Source: Limnephilus marmoratus (lineage: Eukaryota > Arthropoda > Insecta > Trichoptera > Limnephilidae). From it: 64,000 nt of DNA. The translations under genes were made by a program, and so were the position numbers. Positions 32,732 to 42,942 of this stretch are shown one piece after another (position 1 is the stretch's first letter; each line of letters starts with the position of its first letter). The DNA lies in NCBI GenBank assembly GCA_917880885.1, contig OU862920.1, positions 42,567,019-42,631,018 on the forward strand, given 5' to 3'. Below the pieces are notes generated by a model. That model worked only from the letters and a program-made list of their open reading frames with translations. It was not told where the DNA came from and ran no database searches.

Positions 32732-32957
32732 ATACGGGGGTAACGTGCATTAACTTCGGGAGATGATTCTACATGATAGTACGAGTTAAAAAGCTAAATA
32801 ACTTTTTTCGAAATTCCGTATAAAAGATCGTACCTCACACTTTTGTATGGGGAAAAAAAATATCGGAATTTCGAAAAAAGTAGTTAATCTTTTTTACTCC
32901 TACCATCATGTAGAATCACCTCCCGAAGTTAATGCACTTTACCCCGGACACCCTGTA
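32732..32957. mobile_element. Mariner-type MITE with about 100-bp inverted repeats
   Basis: Left '...gtaacgtgcattaacttcgg...gattctacatgatagta' and right, reversed, 'tacagggtgtccggggtaa...gtgcattaacttcgggagg'. The arms continue through 'cttttttcgaaattccg'. The left tip has lost part of 'cagggtgtcc'. Confidence 0.8.
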
Positions 32958-33002
32958 TAATGCGCTTCCATTTGTAATTAAACACACCATGGAGATAAAA
33001 AG

Positions 33003-33412
33003 TTAAAAAAAGACATCAAATTATGTCTAATATGGCTCATGAAGGTGAGGAAATCATTAAAATTATGAAGTAACCCAACGTAACCTTAGGACAACAAACT
33101 TAAATACTTTTTTTTTTATATTGATTATTTTGCGAAAATCAACAAACTAGAAGATGAGGAAATAAAAATCAACACCCATACAACAACATACACTCCGCCT
33201 CGTAACAGGAATACCTAGTTAGGAGGACTGGTAATAAACCACTTTACTTTGTAATTTTACTTATTTTGAAATTTTATTTTATTTTATATAGTCATTAGAA
33301 AATATACAAATAGGTATAGATTTTACTTATTAAGTAATTAAAAATATATTTTTTAAACAGGCAATGCACCCCGAAGATAATGCTTTGTGACATATTTACT
33401 TATATACTTAAT
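33003..33412 (+). repeat. Repeat L, copy 2
   Basis: Nearly identical to 28432-28823 (same MAHEGEEIIKIMK frame, same 'taaacag' end), then continues 'acttatatacttaataat' into the SINE K copy. Confidence 0.7.
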
Positions 33413-33434
33413 AATATTTACTTATGTTTGAAGT

Positions 33435-33560
33435 TGCGCCCCGGCAAGGCGAAGGTCCTGGGTGCGAGTCCCAGATATGACCATATCTTTTTTGATTTTT
33501 CTGTTTTCAGATTTTTTTTTGAGTTTCGCTAATATTGTCTTCATTTAATTAAATATTACA
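33435..33560 (+). repeat. SINE K copy 1 (tRNA-like head)
   Basis: 'ccccggcaaggcgaaggtcctgggtgcgagtcccag' keeps the T-arm and B box of a tRNA with the anticodon arm deleted. The tail is 'tttgagtttcgctaatattg'. Confidence 0.6.
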
Positions 33561-33812
33561 ATTTGAGGTTTTACTTATTAAGTTAAAAATAAATATTCAT
33601 CCTACACTTGCAGAAAAGTCAATATATGTCGCGTATTAAAAATAAAAATGGATAAAAATTTATCCAAGATCTACACGGAAAGCATTTAGTTCGGGTTTGA
33701 ATCTTGCAATCATACATAAAGATAGCAGCCAAAAAAAAAATGTGCGTTAAGAAAAGATAATGTGGTAAATTCTTAGTCTAAGTATGTTACAGTTAAATAC
33801 GACCGAATCGGA

Positions 33813-33957
33813 TAGGGAGCCATTAGCTCAGTTGGCAAGGCGAAGGTCCTGGGTTCGAGTACCAGATGACACTGCATTTTTTTCTGATTTTTCTATTTTC
33901 AGATTTTCTATTGAGTTCCGCTAATATTGTCTTCATTTAATTAAAAAATATAAATTA
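33813..33957 (+). repeat. SINE K copy 2 (tRNA-like head)
   Basis: 'agccattagctcagttggca' is a tRNA D-arm with A box, then 'gaaggtcctgggttcgagta' the B box. The anticodon arm is missing, so it is not a functional tRNA gene. Same tail as copy 1. Confidence 0.7.
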
Positions 33958-35055
33958 CTAGCTGACCCGACAAACGTTGTTCTACCATATAAATTATTTC
34001 TAGTCAATATTTTAATTGTTAAATAAAAAAATAACGAATGTGTTATAAGTGTGTGGAGATTTGATCTATGACAGAAAGAGGAATGGAGCGCTGTAGACGA
34101 TGACCGCCGATAAAAACAAAAAAAAAACACCAACTAATGTAAGAAAATGATATTAAAAAAAAAATCTGTATGAATTTCGAAGAGCAATTGAGTGTACGAT
34201 ATTTTTTGTCAGTCCGTCTTTAGCCAGCACAAATATTTATTTATTTATTCATTTATTTATTTATTTCTATATATTACAGTATTTACCTATTTGTTGACAT
34301 TTTTACATAATATATTTTGAAACCTTTTTTACATAATATATTTTGCAATTTAATTATGTTGGGTGTAAGGTAGGTTTGAGAAGGTGAAACTGTGGATGGG
34401 TAATTTTGTATGTTTCGTGAACACCTCACTAGGAGAACCTGTGCTGAGGTGTTTACGTGTTTGTGATTAAGTGTGACAAGTATTTATGTGTTGTAGTGGA
34501 AAGTTTTTAAAATAAGTTTTTTTTTTTTTTTTTAGTTTTTATTTTATTTTATTTTTTTTAAATAAGCTCGATGGTTTGCCCACGCGAGAACATAATGCCG
34601 AATGAAATATCAAAATGACACGACGCTTCTCGTGAATGTCTTGCGCATGTGTGGATGAAAGTTCGATGAGGCGGACGTAGCGCCATCTGTCATTCAACAA
34701 CACAAATAATTTCGTTCTGTTTGAAGTACGAAAGACGGTTAAATTTGTTCATACAAAAATACTAAAATCGCGATTAAAAAATGGAAGGGTGGAGGTGGGA
34801 GGGTTAAAATGTGGGGGTATCGGTATTTTTTGATGCCAAATAAAAAAAAATACTCAAAAAATACTCAAAATTATCAAAAAAAATGATTTTTTTTCTGGAT
34901 AAGGACACCCTAATCACCTAGCGTTTTGAAATATACTTTAAAACCTATACTCATACCTACCAAATATACATAAAAATAATTCATAAAAATCGGTCAAGCC
35001 GTTTCGGAGGAGTGCGACCACAAACACCGTGACACGAGATTTTTATATATTAGAA
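33958..35055 (+). repeat. Dispersed repeat H, interrupted by a LINE-2-type 3' end
   Basis: Starts 'actagctgacccgacaaacg' and ends 'aagccgtttcggaggagtg...acgagatttttatatattag', ends I know as common in insect intergenic DNA. It has no coding content. 34225-34545 is foreign (next entry). A relative in reverse lies at 51315-51898. Confidence 0.5.
34225..34545 (-). mobile_element. LINE-2 family 3'UTR fragment
   Basis: Contains the hairpin at 34420-34453: stem AACACCTCA / TGAGGTGTT, 16-base loop CTAGGAGAACCTGTGC, as in LINE-2 at 21238-21279. Bounded by (ttta)n at 34230-34265 and poly(T) at 34520-34535. Confidence 0.55.
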
Positions 35056-35509
35056 GTAAAATTATTGAATACGAATTATATGAATATTTTTTCACTACAG
35101 GGCAGGACAATTCGATTGAAATCACAAAAATCACACAAATAAAATAAACTCACAAGAAAAGATATATTCACTTTTGTTCATTTTTGGACTGGAGATTGTT
35201 TAAGTTAACGTAAAATTTCTGAACACTGAACGGAAAGGTATTTGAAGCCAATAATAATCTCAGAACTACATGAATAATGTCACGTTATCTTTTTTTTAAA
35301 TGTATATATCTTTTTCAATCAGTTTTTTCATTACATTTCAGATGACTGCACTAAAACTTAATGAAAATATATTTTAATTTTTCCAAATAACAAAGTGGTT
35401 ATGTCAGAAGTCATTACAACTGGGAAAACGAGTAGTACGCTGTGTGAGTATGAGTGGCGCGGGGGTGTGTGCTGGGAGGGAGTGGTGTGATGGCCCATCT
35501 GCGGGAAGA

Positions 35510-35975
35510 TTAGATCTAAGATAGATCCAAGAGGAGGCAGAAAGAAGTAAGCAAATTTAAGAAGAGCCAAGAATAGACAAAGCGAGCCCAAAAAGATGAG
35601 AAGAGAGCAAAAGTTACCGGAAGAGACAAAAAGGATGAAGAGAAGTAGAATATTCAAAAAGAGCCAAGAAGAGAAAAGATGAGTCAAGAAAGGATGAGAA
35701 GATGCAAAACGAATCAAAAAGTAGCAAGGATAGCCAAGTAGGTAGGTATGAGAAGAGACCAAAATGAACTTAAAGAAACTAGAAGAAGGAGCAGTAAGAG
35801 ATAGGAAGACTCAAGAAGAGCCAACAAAAGCCAAGGCGAGCCGAGAAGAGGAAAGTACATTTAAGAAGAGATAAGAAAATAGGAGAAAAGCCAAGAAAAT
35901 ACAAGAAGAGATAAGATGAATCAGGAAGAGCCAAAAATAGGCAAGGATATGTAAGAAGAGGCAAAAAGACATAAC
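35510..35975 (+). repeat. Degenerate purine-rich minisatellite
   Basis: About 465 bases of loosely repeated 'aagaagagccaag' words, units about 13-16 bases, almost pyrimidine-free. The long reverse-strand open frames here (Phe/Leu/Ser-rich) are by-products of the repeat. Confidence 0.7.
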
Positions 35976-36850
35976 GAATAAAAAATCGTATCTGCTATGA
36001 AGTGGCTGCGAAACTTGTGCAGTTCTACAGAGTTTTTAGATTATATTATATTTAGTAAATAAATTAAAAAAAAAACTGTAGAACCTGCCGACGATTTGCC
36101 ATGTCATGGAGGTTTGCACAACTACCTTTTTGTAATTCTTTAAAATTATTGTAAATAAATACATATTTTATTATAAAATGTATACTTACACGGATTAAAA
36201 ATAGCGAATAAGGATTAAATTTATCTGTTTATGATTCTACTCACAAATGTATGGTATTCCAACATCCTTCACGAAAGATTTGCAATAAACTCACATATAT
36301 TCACCAAAAAAGCGTAACCGAGCGGTGTTCTTATAACAGTACATTGTAAGTAATAAATCACCGATAACATTCGCTCCGAATCGAAGGCGAGAGTCCCAGA
36401 TAACATGAATGGAAATAATCTAACATTGAAAGTAACTCCCGGCTATTATACATTACAATATGCCAATAAAATTGTTTTAATGTGCAGTTCAAGATAACCG
36501 GCGGTCGGCCTTGAGTGCAGATGCACCGCTGCAACTCTAAATACATTGCCGGATAACCGGACCAAATAGAACTGTGACAAATATTTATTAAATAAATAGT
36601 TTTTTTTTAAATTCCTTTCAATAAATTTATGTCACTTTTCATAAATGTACTGTTTTGTCATTATTCTGTTTAGTTATGGAACTAACGGATCGCATCACCA
36701 CGTGAGAGCCACGTGGCTCGCTAACTGTGCACTGGGTACCCAGTACTCTAATTACCATTATGCAACCGCTTGGCCCAGTGAACCGGCAATCCCAAGAAGT
36801 GTGATCCATTTTCGAAATGCATTTTTTTAAGAATTTCTCCAAATTTTCCA
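35976..36850. other. Gap with no gene seen
   Basis: AT-rich. The word 'acccagtactctaattacca' region near 36735 and a GC-richer patch at 36660-36800 carry no recognisable coding sequence. Confidence 0.35.
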
Positions 36851-37135
36851 AAGCCTGTTGACAATGGCTTCCCCAATTGAATTATGTTGAATTATTAACG
36901 GAAAGATATGAGTAAAAGGAATATTGTAATGTACCTGGCTTATCAGACGTAGTTACGAAAAACAGATAAAGCCATTCGAGCAACGTCTTGTTTCTGATTG
37001 AAAGATATAGCGATTTGATTCCTTGTCACCAAATAGGCAAAAACAAAGTTTGACCGAGGGCTGAACCGCCTTACCTGGTGATTCGAATCAAATGCCTTAC
37101 CGACCGGGCCAAACCCGGTAGGATCGAAATTTATG
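36850..37135 (-). repeat. SINE A copy with tRNA-like head
   Basis: Minus strand. The head at about 37050-37130 has GGCCCGGTCGGTAAGGC (A-box region) and GCGGTTCAGCCC (B box). The body matches 'aaagccattcgagcaacgtc' and 'caatggcttccccaattg'. Confidence 0.65.
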
Positions 37136-37281
37136 CTTTAATTTCTTCAAATTTGTGTGTGTTACGTAATTGGCAACCAAATCGATAGAACCAAATTATG
37201 CAATAATCAGTATATCTGCCAAGTTTTAACTATATCGGATGTCGGATTAATTTTGGCTAATTCATTCTTAATTTTCTTTTA

Positions 37282-37520
37282 CATTAACTCCACACAGGAA
37301 GCCTAGAGGAAAATAAATTCCCTCAGGTCCTTTGTCATCTTAGGGGATACTGTGTGGCGGATTTTTTAAGGAAAGGAAGAAGAGGAAGTTCTGGAAAGAA
37401 AATAGGTACGAGGGGTGGCAAGGAATCTGGGGGTTAGTGATGATTCCATCCCTTCAACTGTGGTGCAAGGCAATGGGTCGAGGCATTCTGTCTCGAGAGG
37501 TCAAAAGACCTCCTCAACCA
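37282..37520 (+). repeat. Repeat B, left half
   Basis: 'taactccacacaggaagcct', 'taaattccctcaggtccttt', 'gttctggaaagaaaatagg', 'ggtgcaaggcaatgggtcg', 'cctcctcaaccagtctc'. Lacks the right half. Confidence 0.65.
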
Positions 37521-38089
37521 GTCTCATATTGATGTATTTAAAACTTGAGCTTGCTTTAGGCAAACAGACATGCATACAACACTAGTCTATCGCATTATCC
37601 ATTCAGTGACAGTACGTAACTCAACAGGGTTCCCCGACGCACTCGACGAAATGACTATTGTAAATAATAAAAGGATATCGTATAATTTAGTGCGCTGGTT
37701 TCCATTTTCTTCTGTTAGAATCATCATTATTTCGTAAGAAACATAAAGCATTCCATGATCTTAACAAATATAAATTATAAAAAATGTAAACCTAATTTTT
37801 GAGCCCTGGCTTGGAAGGAATTTTGAGGTCATCCATTTAACGTTGTTAACATATTTTCACAAAGGTGTACGGTAAGCATGATTCAAATGTGGGTTTTAAA
37901 ATCTAATATAGAGACCAAAGGGTTAAAGTTAAAGAGTGATCGTAGGTAGGTGTCATAGTACTTAAATGAAAATACGTAATAGTAAATTATATATAAAAAT
38001 TAGATTAAATTAAATTTCTGTATTCTGAAAAAAAAAACGAGTGTGCTTTAGACCGCACGACTGAAGTAAACTTCACTAATTTATATCTA

Positions 38090-38518
38090 GAAAAAAAGAA
38101 TGTACGTAATGAAATTATTCCTGTATTTTATGCAAACAATAGACTTAAAAATTACATAGTAAACAATAAAGATAGAGATTCAAAAATGAAAAAATCTGGA
38201 ATTTATAAATTGAAATGTAATGATTGTGATTTCTTTTATATAGGTAAAACTTCTAGAAACTTTGAAATAAGGATTAAAGAGCATATGAAAGCTTTAAATA
38301 ATAATAGTTTCTCGGAGTTTGCCAACCATTTAATAGAAACTAGTCATACCTTTAATTTTAACAGTGGAATAGAATTAATACATTGTAATGTCAATGGCTT
38401 TCAGTTGGATAAATTAGAAATTTTAGAGATCAGAAAGAGTGTTAATGCAAATTTAAATATCATTAATAATCAAAAATTGTTTTTAAATGACCCATTATTA
38501 AATCTATTCCCCTTTTAA
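38090..38518 (+). pseudogene. Penelope-like GIY-YIG endonuclease domain, 5'-truncated
   Basis: Open from the 5' break: NEIIPVFYANNRLKNYIV, then KKSGIYKLKCNDCDFFYIGK, TSRNFEIRIKEHM, EFANHLIETSHTF and KLEILEIRKSVNANLNIINN, stop at 38518. GIYKL...FYIGKT is the GIY-YIG pair, R in NFEIRIKEH the catalytic Arg, CNDC the zinc-binding CCHH-type cysteines found in Penelope-like EN domains. In the family this domain nicks target DNA for priming. The polymerase is absent. No internal stop or frameshift in the surviving part. Confidence 0.88.
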
Positions 38519-38663
38519 ATTTTTAAAAATTTTTAAATTTTTTTAATTGTTCTATATTGCCCCTCGTCCCTTACACATTATTTTCTTTCAAAATTTTATT
38601 ATTGTTTATGTCTATTATTTTCTCTATTACCTATGTATGTCTATTTTTAAAATTAGTTCTGTC

Positions 38664-38708
38664 AAAACCCTGAGGAAGTCAGCTTTGCTGACGAAACATG
38701 TCGGTTTT
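38664..38708 (+). ncRNA. Hammerhead-ribozyme-like motif in the Penelope tail
   Basis: Stem I AAAACC (38664-38669) pairs perfectly with GGTTTT (38703-38708). Core CTGAGGA (38670-38676) fits CUGANGA. Stem II GTCAGC-TTT-GCTGAC (38678-38692) follows one extra A. Then GAA and the palindrome ACATGT, then C as the cleavage-site base (38702). The tiny stem III could be completed by pairing of two molecules. Type I hammerheads of this minimal kind are known from Penelope-like elements. Confidence 0.7.
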
Positions 38709-39082
38709 TATAAATAATTAAGTGGTTAATACAACGTAATTTATTAATTTGAATTCATATCTCCCTCTCAACTTCCGTTCGCCTCGCCCGATCGCACTTT
38801 TCATAACGCTCTCGTCACGCATTCACCAGCTTACTCCCCAAGAAAAGAAGTTTTACTTCAAAAAAGTTTTTTTATTGTTTTATATTCTTGGTGTAAACAT
38901 GTAATATATATTTTTAGAGTGTTAAATTTCAAACATTTACAAAATAAATCACAGTAATAAAACTAGTACATACTACAAGAGTTATCATAAAAAGAGAATT
39001 GTTCTAATAAAAAAAAACGAAGGTTGTTGTTGTTAATTATGCAATATGAAATACCAGATTGACAAAAATGACTAAAAAATAA

Positions 39083-39245
39083 GAGGCCTCAGTAGCCGAT
39101 TTGGTAAGGCATTCATCCCGGTTAGACAAGAGATCCAGGGTTTGAGTCTCAGTTGCAACCCTTATATTTTTCTGTATCTTGTTCTTTTCACAATTCGTTT
39201 AGATTTTTAATACTATCTTCTTCTACAATGATAAACTATATATAT
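39083..39245 (+). repeat. SINE with tRNA-like head
   Basis: 'ggcctcagtagccgatttgg' (A-box region) and 'gatccagggtttgagtctca' (B box), then an AT-rich tail. Not a functional tRNA: the acceptor ends do not pair. Confidence 0.5.
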
Positions 39246-39669
39246 ATTTATTTTTAATAAAATATATATTTTTAAATGCTATTCACATCTTGACAGCGTG
39301 TCTTTACAACAATAATCGGTCGATGACCTTATAACATTATGTATTTATTTACATTAATTAGAACATAATTAGAACAGAATAATCATAACTTATCTGACGT
39401 GTGTATACTTAAAAACGGTATCTTCTTTAAGATCGTTCACACACATCACATCCGGAGATTTACATTGATTGCATCACAAACTCAACGAATGTCAATAAAC
39501 ACAGTGTCGCATGTCGTTGTTGTTATTTGTAAGAACCGATTGCCGCACAGTCGCATCAACACAGAAATAAAGGAATGAATTATTTTGCGTATGACCTTCG
39601 CATCCGAGATTCCGAATGCGTTAAGCGCCGAGTTCACTCGACTAACCTAATACGAATCAAGAATCAACA

Positions 39670-39894
39670 ATGCTGGCACTCTGTAAAAAAATCATTCTCG
39701 TTATAATCGCCACCTATTTCAGTCGCATGAATGGGTTGGTACCTTTTTACGGCGTGGCGCCCGATTGCCGGGGAAAAGTCCGGGTCGATCTATGTGCAAG
39801 TTTTCCGAGCTCGCATTTATATCAGCGCTGCCATAGAGTATCGCCAGATGGCCGACAGGGCGGGAAAACTCGCATTTTCGATATACGTCACTAA
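39670..39894 (+). CDS. Small unrecognised open frame
   Basis: 74 codons starting MLALCKKIILVIIATYFS, which looks like a signal peptide or membrane anchor, then a basic Arg/Gly tail. The region 39600-39910 is more GC-rich than its surroundings. No known domain. It may be a chance frame or a first exon; no donor was identified with confidence. Confidence 0.15.
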   Translation: MLALCKKIILVIIATYFSRMNGLVPFYGVAPDCRGKVRVDLCASFPSSHLYQRCHRVSPDGRQGGKTRIFDIRH

Positions 39895-40239
39895 TAAGTG
39901 TGATTGTTTTGGTCATTGCGACCCGGATTTATGATCAATATATGGTTTTGCTGTGGGTTGGTGAAGTTGTCAAAATAACAATAATGTAAACTTTCATCTC
40001 ATTTGTTTTAGAAGTTTTTTTTAAGAACCCACCTACATTTTATTGTAGACCATCAAAAAGTGTGATTCTAAAACTACGATGACTTGAAAGAAGACTAATG
40101 TCGCCTATTTACATATAAGGACCTTCCTACTCCTAGGCCTCAGACAGGTCAGTGAAACCTGAATCTGGTCAAGAAGGAAATTCGATATTTGAATGAGTTG
40201 GACCAATTTCATCAGAAGAAAGGAAAATTTAGCTTTGTC

Positions 40240-41137
40240 GGGAACATCACAATTTGGTAGGCGAGTTTGGGTACCGCCGCCCCGGGAACCATTTATTGGA
40301 TAACCCCTACCATAGGTCATCCAGAGTGGTTCGCAAGTTTCGTGATGATAAAGCAAGTTAATTCGGATTAACTAAACTAAACAATTAATTAAACTTAGCA
40401 GGGGTGCCCGGGTACATGGGGTGAGGTTTGTCTAGGTCTTGGCGGCGAATGCATCTGCACACCTTCTGCGTGGCGAGTCGGATTGGGAGAGGCTAGTCGG
40501 TTGAGATCTAATCTAGACCTTTCCAGCCTGACTATCTCGACTCATCGCGTTGCAACGCGGTGGGAGAGATGGATCCATACGTCCGTCACTCCTGGACATA
40601 TTGACTGTTGTTATTTTTATTATTTTATTATTCCAGATTAGTCCTGGATCGATCGATCGTTTTACACGACCCGGGTCGCTCACGACACACTGGCGTCACA
40701 AGCGGGTCGCGAAGACCCGCTCTTTTCGCGACACCAAATATGAAACTCGATTACGTTTCACCCAGCTACTTTCTACTACCCGAGTCGAGAGAGCGGGTGG
40801 CGAAACCCGGGTGTTGACAAACTGTTCGCTCTCTCATACATTTATCTATCGTCGCTCGCCCCGCCACATGCGCAGTCGAAACCCAGGTGGCAGTAGTAGA
40901 GCGGTTGCGAGAAGTGGGTCGCGAGACCCGGGTGCTGACGAAAAAATGACCCGCTCGCTCTTTGGTGGTCCGTGAGCGGGTTTCAATGAGCGGGTTATTA
41001 ACGACCGACCCAGGACTATTCCAGATTTTTATCTCCTTCCTTTCCCTAAAAAGTCTCTCCACACACATCCCCAGAGATGTCGAAGGCCTTGAGGGATTTT
41101 TTCTCCATGACCTCCTGCGTGGAATTGATGTGAAAAT
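40240..41137 (-). repeat. Repeat B copy split by a hAT MITE
   Basis: Reversed copy: 'gggtaccgccgccccgggaa', 'ggggtgcccgggtacatggg', 'catcgcgttgcaacgcggtg' on the left. After the MITE: 'atctccttcctttccctaaa', 'cccagagatgtcgaaggcct', 'catgacctcctgcgtggaa'. The MITE at 40639-41018 separates the parts. Confidence 0.7.
40639..41018. mobile_element. hAT MITE, 380 bp
   Basis: Perfect 8-bp duplication TTCCAGAT (40631-40638 and 41019-41026). Inverted ends TAGTCCTGGatCGaTCG and, reversed, TAGTCCTGGgtCGgTCG. The interior repeats 'gcgggtcgcg' and 'acccgggt' words. Its long open frames are repeat artefacts. Confidence 0.85.
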
Positions 41138-41744
41138 AGTGGACATGCTAATAAAATACTTCCAATCCCGACAGTGTAAATTACTATATTTATCCCTGGC
41201 GTTGCCCGGGCTTTTAAGCAGTGTTAAAGACGCAGATGAAAAACAGAGAAAAAAAGGATTTTTCGCATATCGAATACGATTACGGCTGAAAAGTTGTGCG
41301 TTTTTGCATATTAAACAACGAAACAAGTATTTAAATCATATGTTCGATCTTCATTTCGCGCACAGGGCCTAAAGTTTGGAAACAAATTACTATCAGAGTG
41401 TGAATGAAAAATTCACAAACTCCTTCCTAAAAACTTACATATGTTCGAGTATTTCTTGTATAGAACATAATGTAGCCCTCATAAATATTTATTTTATTAA
41501 CACTTTGAATGCTCGTGAATTATTTATCGTAAACACGCGAGTGGTTCAATTTCTTTCAACCGACGATAAATTATGGCGGATTGTTTGAATTTATGAATTA
41601 ACTTGCTTTACTACGCGGCTTTGCCAGGTATTTAGGTTAACATTTTAGTGAAAATAGCGCACTTATTACGGAGTGGTAGATACTCTCAGTAGAAAATAGA
41701 GTAGCCTAGGTGAAAGACTGCCGTGTAGAATCAAAACCGTGCTG

Positions 41745-41910
41745 CTTGAAATGACTTAAGCCATGTTTGGTGACCATAAATAGATAGCTAGGTACTTCCG
41801 AGACTTCCTTTACGCATTTTTCTTCCCTACCCACCCCCTTTTATACTCACAACATACATTGATTGGTAGAGCAAAGCCTCATCTGTTTAGCATAGTTGGG
41901 AATCCTGTGC
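41745..41910 (+). repeat. SINE A copy, reversed
   Basis: 'gcttgaaatgacttaagcca', 'gtttggtgaccataaatag', 'tactcacaacatacattg' match the reverse of 54635-55015. Confidence 0.5.
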
Positions 41911-42300
41911 GGTATTCAAATAATAAAAATATATAATTATATTATACGGACATTATTAGCTATTTCGTTCTAAAGAGTTTTATTTCACATGTACATTTAT
42001 TACTTATTTTTTGTATATCTACTACAGGTTTTGACACATCCGTACCATTCAGTAGTAATGTTAAAACTATCTAAAATCTTAAAAGATTTTAATAGGTGAG
42101 GGTTGTAGGAGGGGTGATTTTGGGGTGGGAAGAGAACGATGGGAGGAGTCAACATAACAGGGGAACATGGTCAATAGTGGTGATTTACTAAGAGAATTAG
42201 GGCTTTCGCTCATGGAGAAACTGAAAAAAAAACAGTTGTCGACGCAATCGCAATAAATAAATAAATATGTATAAACCTCCTGAACAAAATCGATATATTA

Positions 42301-42332
42301 CGCCGCGCGCCAGCACTGCTGGTCGCGCGGCG
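42301..42332. repeat. GC-rich near-perfect 32-bp hairpin
   Basis: cgccgcgcg-c-cagca...tgctg-g-tcgcgcggcg, with one mismatched pair. It stands out from the AT-rich surroundings, in the middle of the foldback. Confidence 0.8.
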
Positions 42333-42410
42333 TCGCGTTTTAGTTGCATTGTTGACAGCTTGCGATGGTAGCGGCTCACGAACTGTCAAGTTGTCAAGTA
42401 ATCTACGATA

Positions 42411-42636
42411 GGGGTCGTCCATTAATTTTTAACCCCCCCCCCCCTGGTGATATGTGGTGAGGTTTTAGACTAAAACTAGGCAAAAAAAAAAAAATTTGAA
42501 ATTTTCAGACTATTATCACGAAAAATAGATACACGTGATATCTCATTATTATCCCCCCCCCCCCCCGTCGTGATATTTCGTGATTTTTTCCGAACCCCCC
42601 CCCCTTTCGAGCCTCACGTGATTAATGGACGACCCC
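42411..42636. mobile_element. MITE with perfect 16-bp inverted ends
   Basis: GGGGTCGTCCATTAAT at 42411 and its exact complement ATTAATGGACGACCCC ending at 42636. C-runs and 'cacgtgat', 'gtgatatttcgtg' inside. It sits in the foldback; 'ata' flanks both ends. Confidence 0.85.
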
Positions 42637-42942
42637 ATACGTAAAATCAGAAAAATATCGATTTTATTCAGGAGGTAGATTGCGATTACGTCGACAATTG
42701 GTTTGTTTTCGGTTTCTCCATGAGCGGACAGCCTCACCCCCCCCCCCAATTCACCACTCCCACTACCCTCACCTAATTAAATCTAATCACTTCTGTACTT
42801 GTAAATTTTTTAAATTAGTTTTAAGATTGCTAGTGACACGGAAGTATAGAAAACTGGTAACCGAAAAATAAAAATTTAGTGACGTACTCGTATGTACATG
42901 AGAAATAAAACTCTTCAAAACCAAAAGTCTAAAATTGTTATA

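Larger units (their letters stand above)
38090..38748 (+). mobile_element. Penelope-like retroelement 3' part
   Basis: 5'-truncated at 38090 but in frame from there; includes the GIY-YIG coding part, a 3'UTR and a ribozyme-like tail. 'aatttatatct' before it and 'gaattcatatct' after it are a likely imperfect target duplication. Confidence 0.75.
38055..38865. mobile_element. MITE E copy interrupted by a Penelope-like element
   Basis: Outer ends 'gactgaagtaaacttcacta' (38064) and 'gaaaagaagttttacttcaaa' (38845). 'actaatttatatct' and 'cagcttactccccaag' are adjacent in the intact copy at 59455-59970, so the 0.66 kb between them here is an insertion. Confidence 0.65.
42050..42838. mobile_element. 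Large foldback element with a nested MITE
   Basis: The left arm (gtaatgttaaaac, aataggtgagggttgtagga, tcgctcatggagaaactga, ttgtcgacgcaatcgcaat, cctcctgaacaaaatcgat) is mirrored in the right arm out to about 42838. The unique centre holds a GC-rich hairpin at 42301-42332 and the MITE at 42411-42636. Confidence 0.75.

Noticed and set aside
33813..33870. tRNA gene ('agctcagttggcaaggc...gggttcgag')
   Set aside because: The anticodon arm is missing and a second copy with the same tail lies at 33435, so it is a SINE head.
35358..35964. Minus-strand frames rich in Leu, Phe and Ser (134 and 61 codons) that look like membrane proteins
   Set aside because: They are the antisense reading of the purine-rich minisatellite.
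40550..41372. Frames of 136-186 codons on both strands
   Set aside because: They span the hAT MITE and its repeat B flanks; the Arg/Ser-rich translation comes from 'gcgggtcgcg' repeats.
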